From NCBI GenBank assembly GCA_030550625.1, contig JAUQOZ010000132.1, forward strand, positions 1-32,525: DNA of 32,525 nucleotides, read 5' to 3'. This document shows, one piece after another, positions 1 to 7,144 of this stretch (its first letter is position 1; each line of letters begins with the position of its first letter). The translations under genes were made by a program, and so were the position numbers. This DNA is from Chloroflexota bacterium. Its GTDB lineage: Bacteria; Chloroflexota; Chloroflexia; Chloroflexales; Chloroflexaceae. The notes beneath the pieces are model-generated. The model saw only the letters and a program-made list of their open reading frames with translations. It ran no database searches and had not been told where the DNA came from.

Positions 1-1
1 C

Positions 2-16
2 GGGGGCTGCGCCCCC
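2..16. repeat. GC hairpin at window edge, likely dispersed-repeat end
   Basis: A perfect 6-bp stem (GGGGGC / GCCCCC) closes a TGC loop and is followed directly by CTCGCAATGACAT. Read on the minus strand this is the ATGTCATTGCGAG motif, which resembles the short TGTCATTGCGAG-type intergenic repeats found in many bacterial genomes. It may be the tail of such a repeat, or a terminator of a gene to the left; there is no T-tract, so I favour the repeat. The left part is outside the window. Confidence 0.45.
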
Positions 17-41
17 TCGCAATGACATATACGGTATCTTT

Positions 42-1001
42 ATGAACCTGTATCGCACCATCATCTTCATCTTGCTCTTTATCGCACCGCCAGCGGCCAA
101 GCCGGCGATCTTGCGCATCTGCTGCGGTGCGCAGATCGGACGCGGCGTTGCGATTGGCTGGTTCGCCACGGTGATGGGCCGGCATATCAGCATCGGCGAC
201 TACAGCGCCATTCGTGCGCTAACAGTCATCAACTGCGGCGGCGACATCAGCATTGGTCGCTACAGCATCATCAGCAGCTTCACGCTCGTGTACGGCGCTG
301 ATGGCTTACGCATCGGCGATCACAGCTACATCGGCCCGCAATCGCTGATCAACACCGAAGAAGAAGTCCGGATCGGTCACTGGAGCGCGCTCGGCGCGCG
401 CTGTATGGTCTACACCCACGGCTCGTTCTTACCGTACACTGAAGGCTACTGGGTACGCTTCGCGCCGGTCGTGGTCGGCAACCGAGTCTGGTGCGCCGCC
501 GGGGTCTTTTTGCATCCCGGTGCGACGGTCGGCGATAACAGTTTTGTGAACTCGCGCTCGGTGGTGAGTGGCGAGATTCCGCCCGACTCAATCGTGGAAG
601 GCAACCCGGCGCGGGTAGTCAACGCGATGAGCCGCATGCAACGCGCCATCACCCCGCGCCGGCTCGACGCGATCGCCGGGCAGATGGTGCGCCACTTTGT
701 GACGCTGGCGGCTGCGCATGGCGATCTACGGGTGTTGGCCGAACATCCCCACCCGCTTGTGCAGGCCGGACGGCAAACCTACCAGATCGCGATCGCGCCG
801 GCAGCAAGTGACGTGCCGGCAGTTGATCCCGCTCATGCTACCATCTGGTTGATCTGCCGGCGCGACTGGCAGCCGCCGTCGGATCTGTGGCTCGATTTGA
901 CCAATAACCAGCGCAGTTCGCGCCATGCTGCGCCGCTCGATGCGCTCTGCACCTTCTTGCAGCGATACTACGGCATTCAACTCGAATATGAAGCGAGGTA
1001 A
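42..1001 (+). CDS. Left-handed beta-helix (hexapeptide repeat) acyltransferase
   Basis: This probably transfers an acetyl or similar acyl group from acyl-CoA to a sugar of the surface glycan, in the cytoplasm or at the inner membrane face. After a short hydrophobic N-terminus (residues 1-20), residues about 30-200 are hexapeptide repeats of the ISIGDYS / LRIGDHS type. The loop YTHGSFLP carries the likely catalytic His126, and the repeat ends in the classic EGNPARVV motif. Residues about 210-319 form a C-terminal domain that I do not recognise and that is not usual for the short members of the family. The chosen ATG has only a weak ribosome site, but the N-terminus fits the colanic-acid-type acetyltransferases. 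It lies 3 bases before wecB and is probably co-transcribed. The substrate is unknown. Confidence 0.82.
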   Translation: MNLYRTIIFILLFIAPPAAKPAILRICCGAQIGRGVAIGWFATVMGRHISIGDYSAIRALTVINCGGDISIGRYSIISSFTLVYGADGLRIGDHSYIGPQSLINTEEEVRIGHWSALGARCMVYTHGSFLPYTEGYWVRFAPVVVGNRVWCAAGVFLHPGATVGDNSFVNSRSVVSGEIPPDSIVEGNPARVVNAMSRMQRAITPRRLDAIAGQMVRHFVTLAAAHGDLRVLAEHPHPLVQAGRQTYQIAIAPAASDVPAVDPAHATIWLICRRDWQPPSDLWLDLTNNQRSSRHAAPLDALCTFLQRYYGIQLEYEAR

Positions 1002-1004
1002 GCT

Positions 1005-2087
1005 ATGACTCGTGTCCTCACCGTGCTCGGCACCCGGCCTGAGATTATCAAACTCTCACCACTCATTCCGCTGCTGGAAGAGCGGTTCGAGCATATTTTG
1101 GTGCATTCTGGCCAGCACTATTCCTACGAAGTTGACGCCATCTTCTTCGAGGAGCTGAGCTTGCCGGCGCCGCGTTACACCCTCGGCGTCGGTTCGGCCC
1201 AGCATGGCGAACAGACGGCGCGCATTCTGGCCCGGCTCGAACCAATTTTGCTGCAAGAACGGCCCGATCTGGTGCTGGTGCAAGGCGACACCAACACGAC
1301 CATGGCCGGCGCACTCTGCGCGGCGAAACTCGGCTTTCCAGTGGTGCATCTGGAAGCGGGGGGACGGTCGTTCAACCGGGCTATGCCCGAAGAACTCAAC
1401 CGGATCATTGTCGATCATATCGCCGAGATTCTACTGGCTGCCGACGAGATTGCCGCCAACAACCTGCGCGCTGAGGGGTTGCCGGAGGAGCGCATTCACG
1501 TGATTGGTTCGACCGCGATTGACGCGGCGCTGCTGCACCGTGAGCGGGCCAAGCAGAGCGCGATCTTAACTCAATTGGAACTTCAGCCGGGCGAATACCT
1601 CGCGCTCACCCTGCACCGGGCCGAGAACACCGAACCGGCAGTGCTGCCCGGCATCGTGTACGCACTCAACGAACTCGCCGAAAGCCACCGGATTGTTTTC
1701 CCCGTGCATCCGCGCACCGCCGCGGCGCTGGAACGGCAAGGATTGCAGCTCTCGCCACGCATTCTTGCTATTAGACCGCTCGGCTACCTCGATACACTCT
1801 GCCTCGTGCAAGCAGCACAAGCACTCCTCACTGACTCAGGCGGATTGCAAGAAGAGGCTGCCGTGCTCGGCACTCCCATCTTGCTGGTGCGCAACGAGAC
1901 CGAATGGCGCTATCTGGTTGATGCAGGGGTTGCAGTGCTGATCGGCAACCGTTATGAGAGCATCCTCGCCGGCGCCGCGACGTGGCTCAGTCCCGCCGGA
2001 CTCGCTCGCCTGCGCGCAGCGCGTTCGCCGATTGTCAGCGGGGCCGCCGAGCGGGCAGCAGCGATTATGGCTGCTTACGTGCAGTAG
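1005..2087 (+). CDS. wecB: UDP-N-acetylglucosamine 2-epimerase, non-hydrolysing
   Basis: This enzyme interconverts UDP-GlcNAc and UDP-ManNAc, supplying ManNAc-type precursors for surface polysaccharide. The length (360 residues) is normal for the family. The N-terminus TVLGTRPEIIKLSPL, the QGDTNTT motif with Asp95, the HLEAGGRS motif with Glu117, the MPEELNR motif (Glu129/130) and the LTLHRAENTE motif with His204 are the expected active-site segments; SGGLQEEA near residue 275 binds the UDP part. One deviation is Gly in HLEAGGRS, where Leu is usual. The gene follows the acyltransferase by 3 bases and ends before a strong hairpin, so the pair forms the end of a transcription unit that may begin outside the window. 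Confidence 0.93.
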   Translation: MTRVLTVLGTRPEIIKLSPLIPLLEERFEHILVHSGQHYSYEVDAIFFEELSLPAPRYTLGVGSAQHGEQTARILARLEPILLQERPDLVLVQGDTNTTMAGALCAAKLGFPVVHLEAGGRSFNRAMPEELNRIIVDHIAEILLAADEIAANNLRAEGLPEERIHVIGSTAIDAALLHRERAKQSAILTQLELQPGEYLALTLHRAENTEPAVLPGIVYALNELAESHRIVFPVHPRTAAALERQGLQLSPRILAIRPLGYLDTLCLVQAAQALLTDSGGLQEEAAVLGTPILLVRNETEWRYLVDAGVAVLIGNRYESILAGAATWLSPAGLARLRAARSPIVSGAAERAAAIMAAYVQ

Positions 2088-2113
2088 CAACTATGCTTAG
2101 AGCCGCTGATCGG

Positions 2114-2144
2114 ATGAGCGACCTTGCTTTGTAAGGTCGCTCAT
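2114..2144 (+). terminator. Strong hairpin terminator after wecB
   Basis: A perfect 12-bp stem (ATGAGCGACCTT / AAGGTCGCTCAT) closes a 7-base loop, followed by a T-rich stretch that includes TTTTT about 15 bases later. It sits 27 bases past the wecB stop and should end or attenuate that transcript. Confidence 0.75.
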
Positions 2145-2161
2145 GGATTCTTATGACATTT

Positions 2162-2189
2162 TTGTCAGATGCATACCTTTCTATAGTTA
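2162..2189 (+). promoter_or_regulatory. Putative sigma70-type promoter
   Basis: Just past the terminator, TTGTCA (-35-like) is followed by overlapping -10-like hexamers TATAGT (14-base spacer) and TAGTTA (16-base spacer). The spacing is not ideal for the better hexamer. Placed in a local AT-rich stretch about 70-95 bases before the next start codon, it is a plausible start for the second glycan unit. Confidence 0.35.
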
Positions 2190-2256
2190 GTCAAAGTTCA
2201 GACCTGCCGGTTATGCTGGCAACACCTAGAAGAAAGATGCGTGGTGGGTACAAACC

Positions 2257-2988
2257 ATGACCGATCGATTGCAGCTCTACCTCAGCCGGCAAGCCAATTC
2301 TCTGCCACGGTACATTGCCGAGCAGCTTATGCAGAGTTTGTTCGGTTGGATACCGAGCGTGATCGGGATTGGCATCCGCGCAATCGCTTACCGCGCCATG
2401 ATGCACATGGACGGCATTGCTGCGATTGAAGACGGCGTGCGCATCCGCTTTGCCGGTAATGTGCGACTGGGGGCGGGAGTGTACCTCGATCATGGTGTCT
2501 ATCTCCACGCTTGTCCGGGCGGCATCACCATCGGCGACGAAAGCATGGTGATGAAAAACGCCATCCTCCACGTCTACAACTTTCGCAACCTCCCCCATAG
2601 CCACATTACCATCGGACGGCGATCGCTCATCGGCGAAAGCTGCATTCTGCGCGGTCAAGGCGGCATCACCATCGGCGATGATGTCTATTTAGGAACGCTC
2701 GTGCAAATACTGGCGGTCAATCACGTCTTCAGCGATACGACCCGCCCGATCAGCGCCCAAGGCATCACCGCACAGGGTATCAGCATCGGCGATGGCTCTT
2801 GGATCGGGAGCGGCGCCATCATTCTCGACGGTGTGCGGATTGGGAAGAATGTCGTGATTGGCGCAGGCGCGGTAGTGACGAAAGACATTCCCGATTACTG
2901 CATTGCGGTGGGCAATCCCGCCCGTGTGGTGCGTAACCTGAGCACCGATCCGTTACCTATCGAACAATTGGCAATGCCAGTGTACTAA
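2257..2988 (+). CDS. Hexapeptide-repeat O-acyltransferase (LbH family)
   Basis: This is predicted to O-acetylate a sugar or oligosaccharide using acetyl-CoA. Residues about 55-230 are hexapeptide repeats (ITIGDES, ITIGRRS, ITIGDDV, ISIGDGS, VRIGKNV), and the loop [13 protein letters not shown] contributes the likely catalytic His156. The C-terminal motif [19 protein letters not shown] is typical of the NodL/LacA/WcaF type. A GGTGGG stretch about 10 bases upstream of the ATG could serve as ribosome site. It differs from the first acyltransferase of the window in length and loop sequence, so the glycan may carry two different acyl decorations. Confidence 0.85.
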   Translation: MTDRLQLYLSRQANSLPRYIAEQLMQSLFGWIPSVIGIGIRAIAYRAMMHMDGIAAIEDGVRIRFAGNVRLGAGVYLDHGVYLHACPGGITIGDESMVMKNAILHVYNFRNLPHSHITIGRRSLIGESCILRGQGGITIGDDVYLGTLVQILAVNHVFSDTTRPISAQGITAQGISIGDGSWIGSGAIILDGVRIGKNVVIGAGAVVTKDIPDYCIAVGNPARVVRNLSTDPLPIEQLAMPVY

Positions 2989-3054
2989 ACGGCGAGGCGC
3001 ACGACGGTGCGTCCGGTAGGGTTGCCACTGTGCGACCAAAGGGAGGGGGAAGAC

Positions 3055-4290
3055 ATGACCACGCTTTCCGTTGTGATACCGGCCTACAATGAAGAGGACG
3101 GGATTGCAGCCATTGTCGAACGGGTCTTGGCGATCAGGCCGGCATTGCAAGAGGTTGGCGTTGACGATCTCGAGTGCATTGTGGTTGATGATGGCTCGAA
3201 GGATCGCACCGCCGCGATTGTGCAGAGCTTCGGCGACCGGGTACGGTTAATCCGGCAGCAGAATCGCGGCTATGGCGGCGCCTTGAAGACCGGCTTCAGC
3301 CAAGCGCGCGGCGAGCTGATCGGCTTCCTCGATGCCGACAGCACCTACCCGCCCGAATACTTCCCGCAGATGTGCAAAGTCGCGCTGGAAGGCGCCGACA
3401 TCGTGATCGGCAGCCGCATGGCGGGCGCGCACAGCGAGATGCCGTTGGTGCGCCGGATCGGCAACACGATCTTCGCGACGATGCTCTCGCTGGTGGCCGG
3501 CGTGCGGATCAGCGACAGCGCCAGCGGCCAGCGCGTGTTGCGCCGCTCGATCTTGCCCATCATTTACCCTCTGCCCAACACCCTCGATTTCACCCCGGCG
3601 ATGAGCACCCGCGCCCTCCACGAAGGGCTACGGATGGTCGAAGTGCCCATCCCGTACAAAGAACGATCGGGTCGCAGCAAGCTGCACGTCATTCGCGATG
3701 GTCTGCGCTTTACCAAGTCAATTGTTTGGACGGCGCTGACCTATAACCCGGTGCGCATCTTTGGCGGGGTCGGGCTGGCATTGTTAGGATTGGCCTTGCT
3801 GATCACACTGGGACAGAGCATCGGGATCGGGCTAGGGCTCCTGAGCGGCTGGTCGTTCCCGCAGCTCTTCGGCGCACTGGTCCTCGCCGTCGCCGGTGTG
3901 ACTCTCTACACCACCGGCACCTCGTTCAGCTATCTGGTCGCTCTCTTCCACAAGCGCGCTATCCGGCAAGGCTTGTTTGGCCGGCGCGGCAACGGACGCC
4001 GGATCGAGCGCCATTACTGGTGGTTGGGATTGCTGGCTATCCTTGGCGGGATTGCCACCTACATCGCCGCGGTCGCGTTTGACCTGACCAATCCGGCGCT
4101 GGCGAATTCGTGGTTCGCGCCGGTGGTCAGTGCAATGCTGGTGCTGATGGGAGTGCAACTCGTCAGCGCATGGGGACTGGCGCGAGTCTTGGCCGAACTG
4201 AGCCGGCGCGAGAGCGAGCAAGCCGCCGATCTCAACTGGACTTATACGCCACTGACAACGCCGGTTGAGCCGGCAGCGCAAACAGCTTAG
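3055..4290 (+). CDS. Membrane-anchored family 2 glycosyltransferase
   Basis: This is probably a polyprenyl-phosphate-dependent sugar transferase acting at the cytoplasmic face of the membrane. The GT-A domain spans residues 1-225: SVVIPAYNEEDG at the N-terminus, VVDDGSKDRT at 43-52 for nucleotide binding and the metal-binding DAD at 93-95. About four membrane helices follow (roughly 235-255, 268-300, 320-345 and 352-380), giving an anchored version of the dolichyl-phosphate-mannose synthase fold. The ORF track begins at a GTG 16 codons earlier, but the ATG used here follows GGGAGGGGGA by 4 bases and begins the conserved core correctly. The mature protein is 411 residues. The sugar donor cannot be read from the sequence. 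Confidence 0.85.
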   Translation: MTTLSVVIPAYNEEDGIAAIVERVLAIRPALQEVGVDDLECIVVDDGSKDRTAAIVQSFGDRVRLIRQQNRGYGGALKTGFSQARGELIGFLDADSTYPPEYFPQMCKVALEGADIVIGSRMAGAHSEMPLVRRIGNTIFATMLSLVAGVRISDSASGQRVLRRSILPIIYPLPNTLDFTPAMSTRALHEGLRMVEVPIPYKERSGRSKLHVIRDGLRFTKSIVWTALTYNPVRIFGGVGLALLGLALLITLGQSIGIGLGLLSGWSFPQLFGALVLAVAGVTLYTTGTSFSYLVALFHKRAIRQGLFGRRGNGRRIERHYWWLGLLAILGGIATYIAAVAFDLTNPALANSWFAPVVSAMLVLMGVQLVSAWGLARVLAELSRRESEQAADLNWTYTPLTTPVEPAAQTA

Positions 4291-4304
4291 CGCGAGGCCA
4301 AGAC

Positions 4305-4838
4305 GTGGAACAGTTTTACGCATGGAGTGAACAGAACCTCGGCCAGACTCACTATGTGATCGGCTATCTGGTCGTCTTAGTCAGCCACAACTGGCCGATT
4401 ATAGCTGCACTAGCAGCGGCGCTGTTCTTCAGTATCCAGCTCTACCGGCGACCATCACGGGCTAATGCCGTCTGGCTGTTTAGCGCGCTGCTGTTTGGGC
4501 TTGGGTACGAATACGAAAAGCATGTGGCCGGCGAACTCCATCACGCAATCGATATGCTGTTCGGCTTGGAAATCGCCCACTGGAATCGCCCGCTGCATAT
4601 CATCGTCGGCCCAGTGATCAATACGGGGTTCGTGCTGATAACTTTTCTGATGGTGTCTCACGGTCTGTACCTTTCGTTCGGATCGTCTGTCATGAACGCA
4701 TTCCGCCGCTTCTACCCTGCCCGCACCGGTACGACAACAAGCGGCGCTACCGCATCACGTGATGCAAAATCACAAGAGGAGAACCATGAGCGAGCAGGAA
4801 ACGACGCCAACTCAACGCAAACAAGCGCCGGGAGATAA
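4305..4838 (+). CDS. Small unknown membrane protein
   Basis: I do not recognise this 177-residue protein. Three or four hydrophobic segments are visible at about residues 17-45, 54-68 and 95-122. Between them lie conserved-looking charged and aromatic stretches rich in His and Glu (YEYEKHVAGELHHAID, HWNRPLHIIVGP), which could bind a metal, heme or quinone, but that is a guess. The C-terminal 40 residues are Thr/Ser/Asn-rich and probably disordered. It starts with GTG 14 bases after the GT2 stop and its last 53 bases overlap the radical SAM gene in another frame, so translation of the two is likely coupled. The tight link suggests it works with the glycosyltransferase or the radical SAM enzyme. 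Confidence 0.65.
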   Translation: MEQFYAWSEQNLGQTHYVIGYLVVLVSHNWPIIAALAAALFFSIQLYRRPSRANAVWLFSALLFGLGYEYEKHVAGELHHAIDMLFGLEIAHWNRPLHIIVGPVINTGFVLITFLMVSHGLYLSFGSSVMNAFRRFYPARTGTTTSGATASRDAKSQEENHERAGNDANSTQTSAGR

Positions 4839-6540
4839 ACCGACCGGCATTAAGCTGGTCGCCCCGGCCCGGCCCAACGAACGCGCCGGCGAGATCCGCT
4901 TTGTGGAAATGCCGCGCGAGAAGACGCCCCGGCTTGATGTGCTGGTGTTAAACCCGCCATCGCCCGACGGTGATCTCTTCTTGCGTGACATCGCCCGCGT
5001 TGGCCGGCGCACCCGCGACGGTATTATCTGGCCGCAAACCGCACTAGCCCAGATCGGCGCGGTGGTGAAAGAGGCCGGTTACACGGTCGAGGTGATCGAT
5101 GCGATCGGCCTTATGATGGATTGGAAGTCGTTCGAGAAATATATGTGGGAAAAGAAGCCGCGCTACATGATCATTCACGCGACGGCGCCCACCTTGACGA
5201 ACGACATGCGGACGACGTTCATTGGCAAAGCCGTGGGCACTATCACGATGGCGATCGGCACCCACGTCACGCCGATGACTCGCGAGACGCTCGAAGCGTA
5301 CCCGACGCTCGACATCGTGGTGCGCGGGGAACCAGAGCTGACCATTGTCGATGTCATCCGCACGATCGACCGGGTAGTTCAACAAGAACGCGCCGACGAG
5401 ACAGTGCCAGTCGGCAACCCCGATCTCACCGCACCGTGGCGCAAATTGCCCTTCCCTGACGCTTCGTACCTGACCACTCGCGGGCGGTTTCTCGGTGTGC
5501 ATCCCAAGATTATTGCCAAAGCCTTGCGCGAAACGCTCGGCGTCGGCTACCGCGACGAGCACGGCGAAGTGCAGATCAATCCTGACCGGCCATTTATTGA
5601 AGATCTTGACACCTTGCCCATCCCGTTGCACGACCAGTTGCCGTGGCAGCGCTACAAAGTGCCGATTGTCGGCGGCCCCTACACCTTTGTGCTGACCAGC
5701 CGCGGCTGCCCAGCCGGATGCCGCTACTGCATCAAACACGTGACTTACCAATCGAGCGTGCGCCACCGCAGCCCGCACCACGTCTTGCAAGAGATGATCA
5801 TGCTCAAAGAGATGGGCATGCATCACATCCACTTCGAGGCCGACCTGTTTACGGTCAAGAAGGAGTTTGTCTACGACCTCTGCAACACGATTATCAAAGA
5901 GGGCATTAAGCTGCGCTGGAGCTGCAACAGCCGGGTTGACTTTGTTGATGAAGATGAGTTGCGGTTGATGCGCAAGGCCGGCTGCTTCATGATTGCTTGG
6001 GGCCTTGAGAGCGGCAGCGAAGAGGTGCTGAAGCGGGCGCGCAAGGGCACCACGGTCAAGCGGATCGAAGAGACGATTGCCGCCAGCCACCGGGCCGGGA
6101 TTATGAACTGGGGCTATTTCATCATCGGCCTGCCGGGTGAGACGGTCGAGACGATTCAGCAGACGATCGCCCTCTCGAAACGGTTGCCGCTTGATATCGC
6201 CCTCTTCCATATCGCCACACCCTACCCCGGCACGCCATTCTATTACGAAGCGGTGGCCAATGGCTGGATCAAAATGAACCAGTGGGAAGACTACGATATG
6301 TATTCCCATACGGTGCTGAATTACCCGCACCTCAGCTCGGCTGATCTGGAATACTGGGCCAAGCGGGCAGCGCGCGAGTGGTCGCTGCGGCCACGCCCGA
6401 TCATGACCTTCCTCAAGGGCGCAGCCAACCCCGAAACGTGGGGCCAGCTCTGGCAGATCGGCGTCAATCATCTGAAGTGGATCGGCGGCAGCGTGCGCAA
6501 TGAGGGCCTGCGCCGCTTGAGCGGCAGCGGCACGATGTAG
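4786..6540 (+). CDS. Cobalamin-binding radical SAM enzyme
   Basis: This belongs to the B12-dependent radical SAM class, whose members include methyltransferases and ring-forming enzymes such as BchE and HpnP. Residues about 50-200 form the B12-binding Rossmann domain (LDVLVLNPPSPDG, then VVRGEPELT), lacking a classic DxHxxG as usual for this class. The radical SAM core spans about 295-510, with the iron-sulfur cluster motif SRGCPAGCRYC, a GLESGSEEVL segment and YFIIGLPGET. The start is set by AGAGGAGA just before this ATG; the ORF track starts nine codons too early at GTG. Protein length is 584 residues. The neighbours suggest a substrate connected with the glycan, its lipid carrier or a membrane lipid; the actual reaction is unknown. 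Confidence 0.85.
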   Translation: MSEQETTPTQRKQAPGDKPTGIKLVAPARPNERAGEIRFVEMPREKTPRLDVLVLNPPSPDGDLFLRDIARVGRRTRDGIIWPQTALAQIGAVVKEAGYTVEVIDAIGLMMDWKSFEKYMWEKKPRYMIIHATAPTLTNDMRTTFIGKAVGTITMAIGTHVTPMTRETLEAYPTLDIVVRGEPELTIVDVIRTIDRVVQQERADETVPVGNPDLTAPWRKLPFPDASYLTTRGRFLGVHPKIIAKALRETLGVGYRDEHGEVQINPDRPFIEDLDTLPIPLHDQLPWQRYKVPIVGGPYTFVLTSRGCPAGCRYCIKHVTYQSSVRHRSPHHVLQEMIMLKEMGMHHIHFEADLFTVKKEFVYDLCNTIIKEGIKLRWSCNSRVDFVDEDELRLMRKAGCFMIAWGLESGSEEVLKRARKGTTVKRIEETIAASHRAGIMNWGYFIIGLPGETVETIQQTIALSKRLPLDIALFHIATPYPGTPFYYEAVANGWIKMNQWEDYDMYSHTVLNYPHLSSADLEYWAKRAAREWSLRPRPIMTFLKGAANPETWGQLWQIGVNHLKWIGGSVRNEGLRRLSGSGTM

Positions 6541-6553
6541 CTCACCTCCGTCG

Positions 6554-6570
6554 CTCTCACAACGTGAGAG
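6554..6570. terminator. Small perfect hairpin after radical SAM gene
   Basis: CTCTCAC / GTGAGAG pair perfectly around an AAC loop, 14 bases after the stop codon. No T-tract follows, so it is a weak terminator at best. The flanking GTGAGAGGCGGACAG resembles the inverted repeat segment further right, so it may be another repeat fragment. Confidence 0.4.
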
Positions 6571-6624
6571 GCGGACAGCACGTATCAACGTAAATGTAGT
6601 TGATGGCTTTGTGATGCACTGGTT

Positions 6625-6745
6625 GGCCCTCACCCCCAGCCCCTCTCCCGCTGGCGCGGGAGAGGGGAGCGCAGCACCGAGCGGTAAGGCATCGCACAGC
6701 GATCATACAGTTGCACTCGACCAAACGTTCTGTCCGTTCCTCAAC
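6625..6745 (+). repeat. Intergenic direct repeat, copy 1
   Basis: This 121-base unit begins GGCCCTCACCCCCAGCCCCT and ends CTGTCCGTTCCTCAAC. It is about 83% identical by eye to the copy at 6918-7035. Its left part folds as a perfect 12-bp hairpin (CCCCTCTCCCGC / GCGGGAGAGGGG, loop TGGC). No ORF or transposase is associated, so it looks like a non-coding dispersed or MITE-like element. Confidence 0.8.
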
Positions 6746-6851
6746 TCTCACAAGGTGGGCGAGGAGCGATAACGCAACGGTATGCGCGGCATTCGCCGCG
6801 TCCTTCATCTCTCACTCCTCTCCTGCTGGCGTGAGAAAGGAGCGGACAGAA
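6728..6851. repeat. Imperfect long inverted repeat
   Basis: Bases 6728-6766 (TTCTGTCCGTTCCTCAACTC...) are imperfectly reverse-complementary to 6815-6851 (...GTGAGAAAGGAGCGGACAGAA). The two arms are about 38 bases long and enclose about 48 bases. The right arm is thus an inverted partial copy of the repeat family, and the transcript could form a large stem-loop. Confidence 0.55.
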
Positions 6852-6865
6852 CATCTGATCCGGCA

Positions 6866-6885
6866 CCCGGCCCTGAAGGGCCGGG
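6866..6885. repeat. GC-rich 8-bp hairpin
   Basis: CCCGGCCC and GGGCCGGG pair perfectly around a TGAA tetraloop, followed by CTAGGGG. It lies between the two repeat copies and may belong to a second repeat family or act as a transcription pause site. Confidence 0.5.
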
Positions 6886-6917
6886 CTAGGGGTACGAAGC
6901 CCGCTGCGCGTGCCGCT

Positions 6918-7035
6918 GGCCCTCACCCCCAGCCCCTCTCTCACGAGCGCGGGAGAGGGGAGCGCAGCAACAAGCGTTGAGGCATCGTACAGCGATCAAC
7001 GGTTGTACTCGACCAAATTCTGTCCGCTCCTCAAC
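6918..7035 (+). repeat. Intergenic direct repeat, copy 2
   Basis: This is the second copy of the 120-base repeat, with the same start (GGCCCTCACCCCCAGCCCCT), the shared internal ACTCGACCAAA and the same end (TCCTCAAC). The hairpin in its left part has decayed to an imperfect stem (CCCCTCTCTC / GCGGGAGAGGGG), which suggests the copies have drifted since duplication. Confidence 0.8.
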
Positions 7036-7144
7036 CTTGCGGGAGAGGGGCGATGCAACACCGAAGCGTGCAACGTTCTATCCAACCACCACAGCCGCCG
7101 GGCACAATGCTGCCGGACGCCACTGACATGAGCAGCGGGGGAGT

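Larger units (their letters stand above)
6541..7144. other. 604-base gene-free, repeat-filled gap
   Basis: No convincing gene lies here. The six ORFs listed for the stretch have low-complexity, Arg/Ser/Pro-rich translations and follow the repeats. The gap holds a short hairpin after the radical SAM gene, two direct copies of a roughly 120-base repeat, one inverted partial copy, and a separate GC-rich hairpin. I see no good promoter before the next gene; only a CACAAT at 7103-7108 with no matching -35. Confidence 0.75.

Noticed and set aside
5044-6633. A 529-codon open frame on the minus strand, antisense to the radical SAM gene
   Set aside because: Its translation has no recognisable motif and is rich in His, Arg and Ala, as expected for a shadow of a GC-rich coding gene. 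The plus strand has clear catalytic motifs.
6625-7035. CRISPR array or tRNA cluster in the repeat gap
   Set aside because: There are only two long, diverged repeat copies without regular spacers, no cas gene is near, and no cloverleaf can be drawn.
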